Shown: positions 12,915-26,551 of the stretch, in pieces
Position numbering within the stretch: position 1 is the stretch's first letter
Layout of the letters: every line of letters begins with the position of its first letter
Assembly: GCA_003117195.1 (NCBI GenBank)
Contig: BDSI01000076.1
Coordinates: forward strand, 248,001 to 312,000
Length of the DNA stretch: 64,000 nucleotides
Source of the DNA: Eudorina sp. 2006-703-Eu-15
Taxonomy: Eukaryota > Chlorophyta > Chlorophyceae > Chlamydomonadales > Volvocaceae
Reading direction: 5' to 3'
Made by a program: the position numbers and the translations under genes
The notes under the pieces: generated by a model
The model's input: only the letters and a program-made list of their open reading frames with translations
Databases searched by the model: none
Told to the model about the DNA's origin: nothing

Positions 12915-15900
12915 GATCAGACGGTTATCGAATTGAGTAGGGAAAAACCACCTGAGTGTGTAGGATTTGACGTTATGAAGCTTGATGGCCTTGTAGTAAA
13001 CACACTCCCGGGCTGTCGGGCCTCGTAGGCCCCGAGGCTGTATTGCTTGGGGCCTCTTGGCCTACGCAAAGAGTACCGCTGGTAAAATTGGAGCGCCGCA
13101 AATTACAGGTACATAATTTAAAATTCCGAAGGCGATGTTGTGCATTAATGGAAGTTGCAAGGCACCACCCAGGACGTGCGGTGTTTGGCAGGTCGTCAAA
13201 AACAGGACGGCTGCGACATCACATTGGGTTGGGAAACATGAGTTGTTGACGTCGGGCACCAAGAATTCTTTGATGAGGAATCTCCTCACGAATGAAGAAT
13301 CTGTCGTATGCATGTGCTGACAAACAAACATCCCCAACGGCCATGCCAACCGAAGGTGACAAATGACGGGAGGGAATGAGGATTGTGATCCATGAGTGCA
13401 GGCGATTTCTACAAAAATATCTAATTAAATGAAGCTAACAAGCCTGGTTTCCCGTGATGCCCACCGGGATACCTCTCGTTGATACCCTTCTTAGGATCAG
13501 AATCCGTACGGTGCGAACTGCAAGACAGCCAGTCAGCCACAGGATCATACAATCAAACATATCAGCAAGAACCATTGATGTTAATTATGCTTGCGTCGGA
13601 AGGTTGCGTCGGTTTTCCGTACCATCGAACCAGTCCCGATTAAGTGCCCAGTAGTATGCAATAATTTGGAGACAGTAACATGTCCTAAACACTTGCTGAA
13701 TAGTAATGCTGCGGCATAGTAGTGACCAGCTTAAGGCCGACTGGAAACGCTCCACGCGCACTCTATAGTTGTGCAATGATGTCACCGATGGCCATGCCAG
13801 GCGCTTGCGATAAACTTTTCTTTGTAAGGTGCCCCAGCATGAATCTCCCTCCCATCCAAATTTGTCATGGACTAGCACATGGTCGCACCTTATGGAAATG
13901 TCTGTTCGTCCGTCATAAGCCCGTTTTCTGCGCACGCCTGCGCCCTAAAGATAAGCTGCTGGGTACGCAGACAGATGTTGATAAAATCTATGCATAATTT
14001 TATGTCTTTTTTGACGAAGCATGTATATCGGAGTCTACACAAGTTGTCCGGGCTCCGACGCTCGGCGAGGCCACATTAGTCGCAAAACCGATTCGATGCG
14101 CGGCCTCTTCGACCTAATTTACCCCGGAAAACAATTTTACGAAAAAATGAGCAATTTGTCGTCATGCTTCGGACATCCGCTGACGAATGGCCATAGCATT
14201 TGTAAGTCGTCGCGCGAGGAATATGTGTTTCCTGTTGGACCACCAGCGTGACTCAGAGACCAATGGGTAATGCGTTGCACGGTTTTTGATGTGTTTGATG
14301 GACCCCGACAATTCGTCAGTCTTCAGAGTGTCACCCTTTATCGCGCTCGCCGATGCCGACAGCACCGCCGCCGCCGGCAGCAAAACAACCAGCGCTGCGA
14401 TGGCAGACCCAGATGCCAATTACTGATTTGCAATTTCAGGGACAGTCATGCATATGGTCGCATGTCTCATCATCCCTTGGTATGCTCTGGCCAATGTGTA
14501 TTGGGTGCCCGCTCGTAACTCGGTTTCAAGAGCACAGCCACCTAAGGCCATATACTCAAGATCTTCAAGCAAGAAACACTAGAATAACTGCGACAAACTC
14601 GAAGCGCCCCATGTTGCTCTCGATCCGCCGCTTGTGCCGGCTACGTTGCAGCCAGGAAACGCCGTCTGGAAAACTTCGCAATTGATAACGCGCATTTGTG
14701 TGTGGAAGAAGATTTTTCAATATGTGCGTAAACATGTGAAGCACCTTCTCTTGAGATTCGGGCGTATTGGGTAGTCGACCGGGCCCACAAATGCTCCTTG
14801 TCAATCTTTGTGATTCTGAGGCGGCTCATGTGCGAGGCCAATGCTCCACAATATTTTGGTCTGAAATTATTTAAAGAGGCCAACTTAGACCTTCCTTGCG
14901 ACTTCGTACACTTGTAACAGGTAGGTCACGGCAAGAACCTTTCCAAGGATCCGCGATTAATATGCGTTCGGTGTCTGTGTGGTGTTTCATGTATGAATTT
15001 CATGCATTGTGCGGGGTCTTTATAGACATTCCGAAACGAAGCTGATCACTTCGGACGTTTCACAAGCCCGCACCAGCCACCGGAGTCGACATCAGCGTAG
15101 GCGGTGTAGTATACTGAGCATACCACCACAGGGTCACTCATCGGCAGCGCGACCTTTCCACTAACAACGCCGCGACTACCTGGCCAAGCAAGCCAGCCCT
15201 GGGGGACCGTCACGGACACCTTCCAGAGCCCCAGCCAGCTGCTGCGCGGGGTTGCTTTTGTTCCCGAGAGGGGGTTTTTGAGCCCGCGGGGCAACTGGGA
15301 ACGCCCCCTCTGTGGGTATGTGGATCCCCACAAAGGAGCCAGCCATTGCGATACAGGGAGGAGGCATCGACGGACGGTGGACGAGCCGTCCTCTTCGACC
15401 GGCGCTCCACCCGGCTGCATCCCCCCCGCCCCGCCAAGGGCGCCACGGCGCGTCGCGATTCCCCTGCCCCTCCGCAGCCCCCTGGAGGACCTCGCCTGAT
15501 CCCGAGGCCAAGACATCCGGGGACAACCCCTGACGGTGCTGTGCGGGCAGCAAACAGACCTCCTCCCGCAACGAACCCGGCCAAGCGCTCGTCGCCCGTC
15601 GGATGGCCCATTGGCCGAAGGCCATCACTTCCGTACACAAGTCGTACGGCATCACCGCAGCTGCCACCAAACATTTACCGGCCAGAAGCAGCGATCCAGT
15701 CACTGGTCATATCATCGCAGCTGCAGCCCGGCCCGGCCTCAACAACACTATTACCAGTTGCTATGCCGTACACGGTACGGCACCGAAGCTGAAGCCCAAC
15801 GAGATGATCGGCCGAAACACAGAGAGGTCAGAGGCTCCTGCAGGGCAGCAGTACGACCCCGGCTGGGACGGGGGCCAATGCAGCGCCCCGGGTGAGAGTA

Positions 15901-17840
15901 CGTGGGTATGCTTCCATGGGTTGAAACTTGCACATATTGCCGCACGCGCGGTTGCTATGTATGTATGTGCGTGTGCGTGCGTGCGTGCCCGTGCCCGTGT
16001 CCGTGTATATATGTTCGCACGTGCGTTGCCGAAGTACGACAAGAGAAGCTGTCGTACAGCGATACACGACAGACTCATCGGCTCACCCCGCTGTTGCCGT
16101 CGCACGCGCGCCCTCGTGACACGGGTGGCAATAACGGTATGTGCAAGTTTGTCCATGGAGCGGCATATCACCCTCCGCGGACCCAGGTACGTAGGTCATA
16201 CCGATAGCGTTTGTGTTCCGCTACGTGTTCAGCTACGCGTCAAACTAACCATGGCCGACACACGAGAGACAAGACCAACAACTGCCAACCGCCCAGGACT
16301 CCCAATGACCGTTGTTGCAACAGCGATGCCACACCAGCCCGTCCCTGGGCGCCCGGACCTCCGCTGATATCCATTAGTATCCCCCATATTGATGTCCAGA
16401 TCCGCGTAACGCCTCCACATCCAAGCTGAACTCACGCGCTGCTGCAGAGCGCCGCACTCGCCACTCGCGCCACTCCGACCCGTGCTGTGCCACGAGTCCC
16501 CCGCTACCGGACCCCGCACCCCACCCACACGGCTCCAACCTCGCGCTGAGCTCCTCCGCTTCCCCTACAAGCCAACCTGCATGCATACACACACGCACAC
16601 GCACACACACACGCACACACACGCGCACACACACCCCTACCCGGGCGGGCGGGCGGGTTGCAATTCTAAACACACCCCTACCAGGGCTCCTAGCTGCACA
16701 CACCCCACCGGGCACTCCCTGCGCCCGTCTGCACCTTCGCGGGTGGGCGTCCATCTGCCAACTTGTCCCATGGGCTGGACAGGAGCTGCAGCTGCCCCTG
16801 GCTCCTGCAGCTACGGACAGCTTCGCAGTACGTGTACCGGTGAAAACACACCAACCCCAAACACCGCGACAAAAGAGACACGCCGGCCCCAGTTCCATCC
16901 CAACAGCATCCCCTTGGCCATTGTCTTTCCCCTGCGGGAGGAATGCACTACTTGGCATTTCTGGCCTTTGGCAGGCCGGGGTCTTTCGGGATTCGCCCCC
17001 AACCCTCTCCGGTCTCCACCCACCAACCTACCCCATGTGCGCGCCCCGCCCCCTCCACCCCGCTCCACTCCACCACCTCAACCCCAGCACCCCGAACTGC
17101 CTCACCCTCCTCTCAATTCGTCATGGTCTCGGAGCATGCCGGCTCTGCGGCATCACTTCGTCTCATCGGAGCTGGTCCCCACTGCGCCCCAGCGTGTGCC
17201 CGCCGCACCCAAACACGCCACCCAGCACGCACGTTCCATCAGCCGGCGCCACGCGCAAACCGCTGCCGGATGCAAGCCCGCCCGACCACCACCGCTCCCG
17301 ACTGCGCGTCTTCGCTCCTCGGCGTTGTGCCCATCTCTACCCTCGGCTGCCCCCGTGCGCAGAGCACAGAAGCCCCTCACGCTCCTCGTCTTCGGGAAAG
17401 CCGCAGCCAGACGGCCTCGCCTCTGCTGCTCGGCAGTGTGCGCAGATCCACTCGATCGGTTGCGATGGGCGTCAGCAGAACAGCGCCCCCACGCGACCTG
17501 CCGATTCCAACAAGTGCGTCGCAAAGTCACATAACCCCTATCAACACGCGCAATCTCTCCCTCTCCCTCTCCCTCTGTCTCCCTCTCCCCCATCCAGATC
17601 CCAGCTGACCGCACAGGCGATGACCCGCCGCGACGGCCTGCTGGCGCCCAGCGTGCGCGCTTCTCGCCGTCGCCGTATGCGGCTCGTCGCGCCCCGGCCC
17701 CTAGACACCGCCGCAGCTAGGGACGGACGTGGCAGAGGGGAGCTGGAGCGCCCACCTAAGGTCGGGTCATGCAATTCATGCCTGGGACCCCGCGCAGGAG
17801 GAAGAGATCCCCCGGAGCGGGAGGGATCTGGAGCTCCGGA
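12915..17840. other. Long spacer, partly low GC, between kinase and lipase genes
   Basis: About 13.0-15.05 kb is visibly richer in A and T than the genes beside it. An imperfect inverted repeat with CGTAGGCC / GGCCTACG arms lies at 13026-13065, just upstream of the kinase start. A minus-strand frame near 14395-14165 encodes a hydrophobic stretch followed by a polar one, without an ATG and without a partner exon I can join. Minus-strand frames at 15046-15703 are open but match nothing I recognise. From 15.9 to 17.8 kb there are TG/CA-rich and C-rich simple tracts only. I annotate no gene. Confidence 0.5.
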
Positions 17841-17853
17841 CCTGCTACCCCCC

Positions 17854-17858
17854 TTACA
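17854..17858 (-). terminator. TGTAA polyadenylation-type signal of the lipase gene
   Basis: TGTAA on the minus strand about 425 nt past the lipase stop codon. TGTAA is the usual polyadenylation signal in Chlamydomonas-type algae, and this spacing is normal for a 3' UTR there. Confidence 0.6.
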
Positions 17859-18281
17859 CCCCACAGTTTGAATAGGTCTAGCACTTTCCTATACGGCCCC
17901 CCCAAATGCAGCTGCCGCCCTGCTGCCCCCACGTCTGCACTGCGTTCGGGTCAGGCGCCCCTGGCCTCGCTGCCCCCGCTGCTCCTCCCAGCCCCGCCGA
18001 CGCACGACGACCCTCAGTAACCGCCACCAGCAGGGGCCGATCCGCCACCGGGCATACAGCCCAGCAGCCAGCCGCCGCCACAGCCCACCCTGGCCATGAT
18101 CTCGACCCCCCCTGCCCCCTCCTTTGCGGCCGGGAGGTCCGCTCCTCGAACGGAGAAACCCTTTCCTGATCCCCTGCCGGACCGCTCTTCTCCATGGGTG
18201 AAGCCACGGTAGTCCCCTCCCCTTCCGGAGGGCGGCCCCCTTCTGTTCCCCTCCCCTCCCCTCCCCAGAAGGGCACGGACA

Positions 18282-21200
18282 TCACGCGTGCGTTGCCGTC
18301 GGCCCAGCAGCAGCAGCTGGGTCTGCCGCCGCCGCCGCCCCCGCCCCCGTCGGTGCTGCTGCCGCCGCCACCGTCTGCCCCTGCGGCGCGACGTCATCGC
18401 CGTGGGCACCGGCACTCGCGGCGCCGCTGCCGCTACCGGAGCGGGCCGGCGCGGCCCTGCCCGCCTGCCCCGCACTGCTTCCCTTCACCAGCTGCCGCAG
18501 CCGCTGCACGTAGGCGTCCGGCAGGTGGTCGGTGACGCAGCTGGGGATGAGGGCCATGCGCTCAAAGACCTCCCGGTCAGCCTCCACTAGGAACACCCAC
18601 TGGCCCTGGCCCTGGCGGGTGCTCTGCCCTGACTGGCCCGACCCAGTCAGCTGCCCCAGGCTCGGATTCCACTTCCAAAACGTTGGCGAATCGGAGTCCA
18701 TGCCGTCGGCGGGCGCCGCCGTGGCGGCAGCGCCGGCGGCCCTGCCGGCGCCGTGGGTGGAGGATTCGTCGCCGGAGGGTCCAGCGCTGGGCAGGAAGGA
18801 CATGGAGGGCACGGCCGGGAGGGGCGCCTGGCGCAGCATGGTCTCCACGCCCGACCGGATGCGCTTGAGGCCCTCCCGCACCCGGGCGGTGAAGGGCGTG
18901 CCGCTGCCGCCGCCACCACCCGCGCCGCCGCCACCTGCGCCTCCCTCCAGCGAATCCTGCACGCCTGCGCCGCCGCCCTGCGACTGCCGGCCCTGCGGCA
19001 TCGCCTCCAGGCTGTTGCAGCCCCCCAGGCCAGTCCCACCACCACCACGACCATCACCACCACCTTGGCCATGTACCTCGACGCCTGGCGGCGACGGCGG
19101 CGCCGTCGCGGACGCGTCGGATCCCTTCGTCGGGCCCCGGCCGGGAGCGGGCGGCCGCGGCGGGAGAGCACCCGACCCGGACCCGGACCTGGACTCGCCC
19201 CCGCCAGCGCCAGCGCCCCCGCCAGCGCCGACACAGGCGCCCCCTGCGCCGCTTCCGCCGCCATGCCCCGAGCTGCGGCCGGCGGGCAGCGCCGCCGTCA
19301 GGCCCTGAACCAGGTCGGGTGTCAGCGACAGGTCCAACAGGGTGTAGCCCTCGTGCTGCGCCTCCGCCTCGCTCCCCGCTTCCGACTGCTGCTGCTCCTG
19401 GTCCTGGTCCTGCTGCTGCGGCGGCGGTGGCGGCGACGGTCGGGGGCCCTGCTCCCCGGAGGGATGCTCCAGGTCTTGGCTGCGGGTGGCCTCCTCCCTC
19501 GGGTTCCCCAACACCCGAACGCCGCACCCGGATCCGCCGGCCCCAGCCGCGCCCTCGAGCCCTGCACTCGCACCCTCCGGCCGTGCGGGGCTGGCTGCCG
19601 CCACAGCCGGCACCGCCGCGACGGCGTCGGCAGCTCCGCCAACGCCAACGCCAGCGGGCTGGTGGACGGTGGCGCTGCCGGCGGCGGCGAGGGTGCCGCT
19701 CGCTGCCACGTTCTGTCGGAGGCCGGACGGCAGCGAGTCCAGCTCCTCCACCATCATCCAGAGCAGCCTCCCTGGAGGGTACAGCTCCTTGTGAGCGGAA
19801 TGGAGGTAGTGCGGCACTGCCGCCGACTGCGGCGGCGTCCCGTCGCCGCCGGGCGTCGCCGCCGCCGCTGACGCGTCGGCGGTGCCGGACGGCGCCGGAC
19901 CCGGTGCCGGCGTCGGCCCTTCCGGTCCCTCGCGGAGCGACTGGGACCAGAAGCCGCCGCCGTCGGCCGCCGACCCGTCGGCGGCGGCAAGAGATACGGC
20001 CTCTGCGGCTGCTGTCGCGACGTCGGGCATTGCCTGCGCGGGTAGACTGCGACTGGGGCGGTGCTGGAGGCGAGGCCGCGACCCCGCCGGCTGACTGCCG
20101 CCGCCGCCGGCGGCGGCAGCGGCAGCAGTGGGAGCGGCGGTGGCGGCACCAGCCGTGGAGGGTGTGCGCCGCGCTGCCTCCGCGGGCGGCGGGGCATCCG
20201 CCGGCGGCGGCGCCGCCGCCGTCGCCGCGGAGTGTACGGACGGCCGCCGGACAGTCTCGCCCCAGGGCGGCGGCCAGAGGGCTGACCCACGGGTCGGTGC
20301 GCCGTACTTGCCACGCAGGGCGGTTCCAATCGAATCCGCGCGGTGAGGGCCGGGGGGCTCCTGGGGACCAAACGGGGAGACGCCCAAAGCAGTCGGTGTT
20401 CGCGACACGGGTTCGAGACCCCCAACGCTCAATGATGCAGTTACGCCCTCGACGACGCGTGACGTCCCTGCCGTACCCGCATCTCCCGCCCGCACACCGA
20501 CCCACCCGTCTCGCGTCCTCGCCATCCCACCCAGCCACCCTACCTCCAGCCCCGGCCACCAAGACGTCATGCCGCTGCTGCTGCTCGTTGCCCGCTGAAC
20601 CACCGCCGCCGCTGACGTCGGACGGGACGGACCCGCGGCGGAGCCCGCCGCAACCGCCGCCGTCGCGGTGTCCGCCGCCGGCGGGGCCGGCACAGCTGTC
20701 GCCGGCGCGCCTGTCACCGCCGACAGCCACCACCCGCCGAAGCCGCCGCTGCCCCCGACACATCCCTCCCCGGCGCCTGTCCCGCGACCCGCATCCGCCG
20801 CGGCGGCGCCTCCTTGCACCTCCGCCTCCTCCTCCTCTTCCTCCTCTTGTTCGAAGAAGCCCTGACCAAACCAGGAGGTCATGAGCTTCTGGCTGAGGGC
20901 CTCCCAGCTGATCGCGACGTCAGCGCCGCCGTCGGCGCCGCCGCCGGCGCTGCCGCCGCGCTCGCCGTCGCCGCGGGAACGTGACCGAACCATTCTCGGC
21001 GAGCCCGTCACCGCCGGCGCGAACCCGCCGCCGCCACCGCCGCCGCCACGCGCGCTGCGGTCCGTCTGCCGGTGCAGGGACCCCTGAGAAGCCAGCGGGT
21101 CACTGCTCCGACGGGGATCAGGAAACCGTACAGGCTGCCGTAACGAGGCGGCGACGCTGCTGGCGCTCGGAGACATGGTCGGCGGCGTGAGGGGCGCGAA

Positions 21201-24200
21201 GCGGCCGCTGTCCTGTCGGAAATCGACTTCGCAAAGGTCACGACGCGCCGCGGCGGCGGCGGCGGCGCCACCGCCGGGGATGGGAACCGCCGCCGACGCT
21301 GGACCAGCGGCGTGACGTGGCCGGCTATCGGCCTCCTCCCTCCGCGCTCCGTCCGGCCCAGAGCCAGTGACCGCGGCGTCGTTCCCCGTTCTCCCTGGCG
21401 GCGGCGACGGCGAGGAATGGGCCGCGTACGGCACCCCGCCAACAGCGGCAGCGGCGGCCGCCGCCGCCAGCCCCGCCGTCGTCGCGTGATTCTGTTGGCT
21501 GTGGTGGTGGCTGTGGCGGCGGTGAACTTGCCGATTGCCGCCGCCGCCGCTTGCTGCCGTCGCCGCCGCCGCCGCCGGGTCACCTGCCGTACGAGTCCGG
21601 TGAGGCGGCAACCGCGTTCCCGAGCCGCTGTCCGAAGACGGCAGCAGCTCCGAGGGATGGAAGGCCCGGTACAGAAACCCCGAGTCGGCGGCCTCGTCGA
21701 ATGACACGGAGAGGCGGCTGAGGGGACTGCTGGCGGCGCTGGCGTACGAATCGTACGGACTGGCGTACGGACTGACGATTGAATGAAAGGACACATTAGA
21801 ATCGGCCAGACCACTGCGCGGAGTGTACAAGGACAGTTCATCGTCGCCGTCAGCGGCGGCCTCCAAGGCGATGTCGACGCCAACGGCGACTTCGCCGGCG
21901 GCGGCGGCGGCGGCGCCGCCACCGCCATTTCCAAGCGGCAGGACCAGCGGCGGCGGCGGCGGGCGGGAGGCCGCGTCCTGTGGCGGCTCGCTGGACGGCC
22001 GATCCGCAACTCTGCCTTGCTGGTGCTGGTGCTGCTGGTGTGGTTGCTGCTGAAGGCGGTGCTGGTGGTGTTGGTGGTGGTGATGATGCTGGAGATTGTG
22101 CATATGGTGGTGATGGTGGTGTTGGTGGTGGTGACGGGCGGCGTCGGCGGAGAGGAGCGCGATGTCCTTGAGCCCCCCGCAGCCCGGGGCACCGCCGTCC
22201 GCACCAAGCGACGGTGGCGGCGGCCGCAGCAGCACTGCGCCGCCGCCGCCATGACCGCCGTCGCTTCCGCGGCCGGCGGAACCCCGCGCGACCACCATCT
22301 CCACCTCCATGCCCCGCAGGTTCTGCTCAGACACATACATGCACACACACACACATACATGCGGGTGCGCGTCGGGCAATGGGTATATCATATACGCATA
22401 CGGGCAAACTATTGGGCGCCACTCGGCCCCTCGCATGTCACGCACTCCTGTTCTGCCTGCTTCAATAACACACACATGCGCAGGCCGTGGTTCAAAGTGG
22501 AAGGCAGGGCAGGGCCAGTTGTGCAGCACAGGGGCATTGTCGCCCCCGTGCCTACCCCGCACGGCGGCCGTGCCTCCCGAACAACCCACGCGACGGACCC
22601 AGGTGGAACACCTCTGTTTGAAAGTTCGCTGGCCGCGAGGACAGACATCTGGCGGGGCGGGGGACAGCCCTCCCCTCCCCTTCCCCCCTCCCCTCCCCTT
22701 CCCCCTCCCCTCCCCTTCCCCCCTCCCCTCCCCGACCCGCACGCGTGCACCGGTGGGTCGGGTGGGTTAGGTTTCCCACACGCATCCCGCAACCGCACGG
22801 CCGGGACGCTGAAACAGCCCATTCGCACTGCAACGACGGCTTTGGTGGCCTTCCTCACCCCGGCCAGGAGTCCGATGGCCACTACCCCCGCCCCGCCCTG
22901 TTGCGGCCTCACCGGCGCCGAGGTGTCCCCGGCGGGGTGTCCGCCGCCGCCGCGCCCGGGCAGGCCGCCGCCGGCCCCGCCCCCTCCGCCGCCCAGGAAG
23001 CCCCCTCCGCCGCCCCCCATGCCCGCCGCGCCCCCCAGCGCCGCCAGCCGCTGCTGGATGGCCGCCAACGTGGCGCCCGTGGACTGCAGCAGGTTGTCCG
23101 CCATCTGGGCCGCGGGGCTGGCCTGGGAGGGGAGCAGGAGGGGGTCGGGTACGGGGTGGGATGAACGCGAAACGGAGCCCAGACACGCGGGTTGGGGTGG
23201 CGGAATCAGAGGACCAAGATGACGTAATGACGAATCCGGTGACGAAGGCCCCTACGGGTCATCGGTGACAGCGCACCGCACACCGCAAAGGGTGGGGGTG
23301 GAGATACGCGTAAGGGCCATCTAAGGATCGGATAACCCAGTCGGCTGGGTCTAAGGGCTCCTCAGACTTTCTCCTCCTTCATAAGGCGTTGAAAACACGC
23401 CAGTAGTCCCGTGCTCTGTGATGCCGTACCTTTTGCTCCCGTACTCGGTTCTTTCCGTACACCGTACCTGCACGAGTTCCAGCAGCGCCCGGTCCACCGA
23501 GTAGCAGGACAGTCGCGCCACGAAGTCGCCCTGGTTGATCACCGACACGACGCAGTCGCGGGCCGCCTCCGCCAGGTTTGCGGACAGCACCGCGGGGGGC
23601 GCGATGGCCAGGCAGTGGATCACGGGCACCGCGGCGGGGGCGGCCATGGGGCCGTCGCGGTGCTGCAGCAGCAGCGTCAGCAGCGCCGCCACACCCGCGC
23701 CCAGGGAGTGGCCTGCGGGGTCGGGCCGGGATGGGTATTGGCGTGCGGACTGGGTTGGAAGCGAAGAGCAACGGGAGTAAGGTGGGGTGGGTTAAAAAGA
23801 AAAACAGGAGTGAGGTGGGGTGGGTATAGGAAATCGGAGGACACTTTCAAACTGCGCTGCTGCCAGAGCGACGGTTCGACGGGAAAGAACAGTACAGTAC
23901 CGTAGATCGCCAGCGACGACGACAGTGAAGGCGTCGGCGGTGTCGTTACAAAGTAAGGCAAATCGGAGCCATGTAGGTTGCCCGACGCAAAATTTTGGCC
24001 GTGTGGGAATGCCGTACAAGGACCAGGGGAATGGTGACGCCGCTTGGGGTCTGACCATTCCGTGCGGCTCACGTCGCGCCCCAGCCTGTCGCCCCCCCCC
24101 GGTCCCCCTCACCCGTGACCAGCAGCGGCCAGCCCGGGAAGCGGCCCGCCGCGGACTGCAGCGCCGCCGCCGTGTTGAGCTGCACGTACGACGCCGCGGA

Positions 24201-26520
24201 CATAAGGCCCTGGTGCACGTGCCCCACCCGCCCGCCGCCGAAATCGAACTCAACGGGCCTGCGACACGGACAAGCGGGGCGGGATCGACAGTTAACGGCC
24301 GCAACCAATGCAACTCCCCCGGGGCTCCCCGGATCCCGCCGGGCGCAGCCATCTAGCCAGCCCGCGGGGCCGTGGGGGGTGGTGGTGGTGAAGGTCGCTG
24401 TCAGGACACCCCCGCTCAACTGCTTCTCTCGCCCCTCGCCCCTCGCCGGCGGGAGGTAACAGGATGCAGGGACAAGACCGAGGGGTGCGGAGGAGGTCCG
24501 CGGCGGCGAGGAGGGGGCAGTGACGGCGTCCAGTGCCGTTACGGCGGATGGGTTACACACGCCGTCGAACGGCGGCAAAGGCACCCTCCCCCTCGCCCTG
24601 GTGAGCCCAAGTCAGGCTGCAGCCCCCGGGAGCCCCCCATCTGCCCTCCCGTGAGGCACGCGCCCTCCCGCCCCTGGTCTCCCCCCCACCCTTCCCTTCC
24701 CTTCCCTTCCCACGCCCTTCCCCCGCCCTTCCCTGCCTGGCGGTGAGGTCGGTGGCAATGTCCGCCAGCTCCAGGGAGCCCCGGATGGCCAGCACCAGTC
24801 GCCGCCTGCGCCGGTCCACCGCCAGGTAGTGGCAGGGCCGGAACACGGAGGAGCGCCACTCGGCCATTACCACATCCTCCACGGGGATGCCTGCCAGCGG
24901 GGGAGGGAGCAAGGGGGGGGGGAGGGAGGGAGGGAGGGGGCAGGAGCGGGGGCGGACCGGGGACGCGAATGGCGCATTGGGAAAGCTTAGATGGCTCCGC
25001 TAACTGCCAGAGCTCAGAGATCCGGTGAAGAAATGTGGCCAGTTTAATCACACTCGTAACCTACAGCCGCAAGGTCGGCGTCCAAGAGGATCACGAACGA
25101 TGAAATACTGGGGGGAGGGGGTTGAGCCCTCCACATGTGCCAGCCGGTGCGCCCGGCGGCGCCTCAGCCGCGGCTGCTGCGGTTCTTCCTCCTCGGCCGT
25201 GAGGCGAGGCGCCCCCTCCTCCCCCGTTCCCTCCTCTCCCTGTCCCCTCCCCTCCCTGTCCCCTGCCCGGGCCGGCCCACCTGTGAACAGGTAGATGGCC
25301 TCCAGGTTCGCCTCCGCGGAGGCGCCGGTGATGGGGTTGAAGTGCGCGGAGGAGCTGAACATGGTGAACAGCTTGGTCAGGGAGTTCAGGTGGCCTGGCG
25401 GCGGGTTGGGGGGGCGTGCGTGAGCTTAGCGAGAAGCGAATCCCGCCCGAACCGACCCGAGAACCAACCCCAAAGCCCATATGGGTGCCAGATATCCTAA
25501 TCCTGCAAGATATGAACCAAACAGCGACAAGACAGCAAAGCTGAGCCGTGTTGGTCGGGTTGGAAAGCGTGCGAGGGTGCACGGGGGAGCCAGCCAGCCA
25601 GACAGACAGACTGGTCCCAAGTCCCCTACCGGGGTCTTACGGTAAGCATCTTGGTGACTTGTTTGGGGAGGGCGGGTTTCGTTTCCTCCCTGAACACACC
25701 GCCCACCCAGGGCGACTGTGCGCTGCACAACGCCGCGGCCACACGAAGGTGTGCCGTACATACCCGCCGCCATGACGTAGCCGTACGCTGCCCGCGCGTA
25801 GTTCGTCGCCGTCACCAGCTCCGTCAGCAGTGTCCCCGGGTCGTTGAGGTCGGGCATAAGGCCCTGGTCCGCGGACAGAACAGTGTCCCCGTTGGCGGCG
25901 ATCCCCGCTGTGGTGGGGCCGGCGCCGCCTACGCCGGCGGAGGCAGCAGCGCCGGCGCCGCCCCTGCCCGGCGGCCCCGTGATGGAAGCGGTGCGGCGGC
26001 CCGGGCCGCCGGCGCCGCTGCCATGCAGCGTAACCGCCTGCGGAGCCGCTGGCTGCATGATGGCCGCCCCCGTCGGCGTCTCGCCGACCGTCGGAGATCG
26101 GTGCTGCGCCGCCGCCGCTGCCGCGGCGGCAGCGGCGGCCGCGACTGCCTCCTGCGCCGCCTGCTGCGAGCCCGCCCCCGCCGCCGTCGCCTCCCGCAAC
26201 CGCCCCAGCGCCACCGCCGACTGCTGCCGTGCCTCCAGCTGCGCGTCGTCCAGCTCGTCCAGTCCACCGTACGGCAGCTCGTCCAGCACGTCAGGCTCCA
26301 CCTCCGTCGTGACCGGCGCCGCCGCCACGAGTCTGCCCGCCGCCAGCTGTGCCACCCGCTGCCGCGCCAGCAGCTCCCGGTGCCGCCGTGCCGCGACGTA
26401 CAACCCCAACGGATCCAACGGAACTAACCGTCGCATCCCGTGCCGCGCACAAGCGTCGTTCCACAGCTCCATGAACAACTGCCACAGTTTGAACAAGCTC
26501 GGCTTCGGCAGGGCGCCGGA

Positions 26521-26551
<31 letters not shown>

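Noticed and set aside
15046..15703. Overlapping minus-strand frames as a gene
   Set aside because: Open in more than one frame, no domain, no usable exon partners; chance cannot be excluded.
16482..17871. Long Pro/Ser/His-rich plus-strand frames (about 340 codons)
   Set aside because: They overlap each other in several frames in C-rich simple sequence; no splice structure or domain supports a gene.
20396..20435. Another B-box-like GGTTCGAGACC
   Set aside because: It is inside the large coding exon of the lipase, and no cloverleaf can be drawn.
18753..20884. Long Arg/Pro-rich plus-strand frames opposite the lipase gene
   Set aside because: They are shadows of the GC-rich coding exon on the other strand, with no domain.
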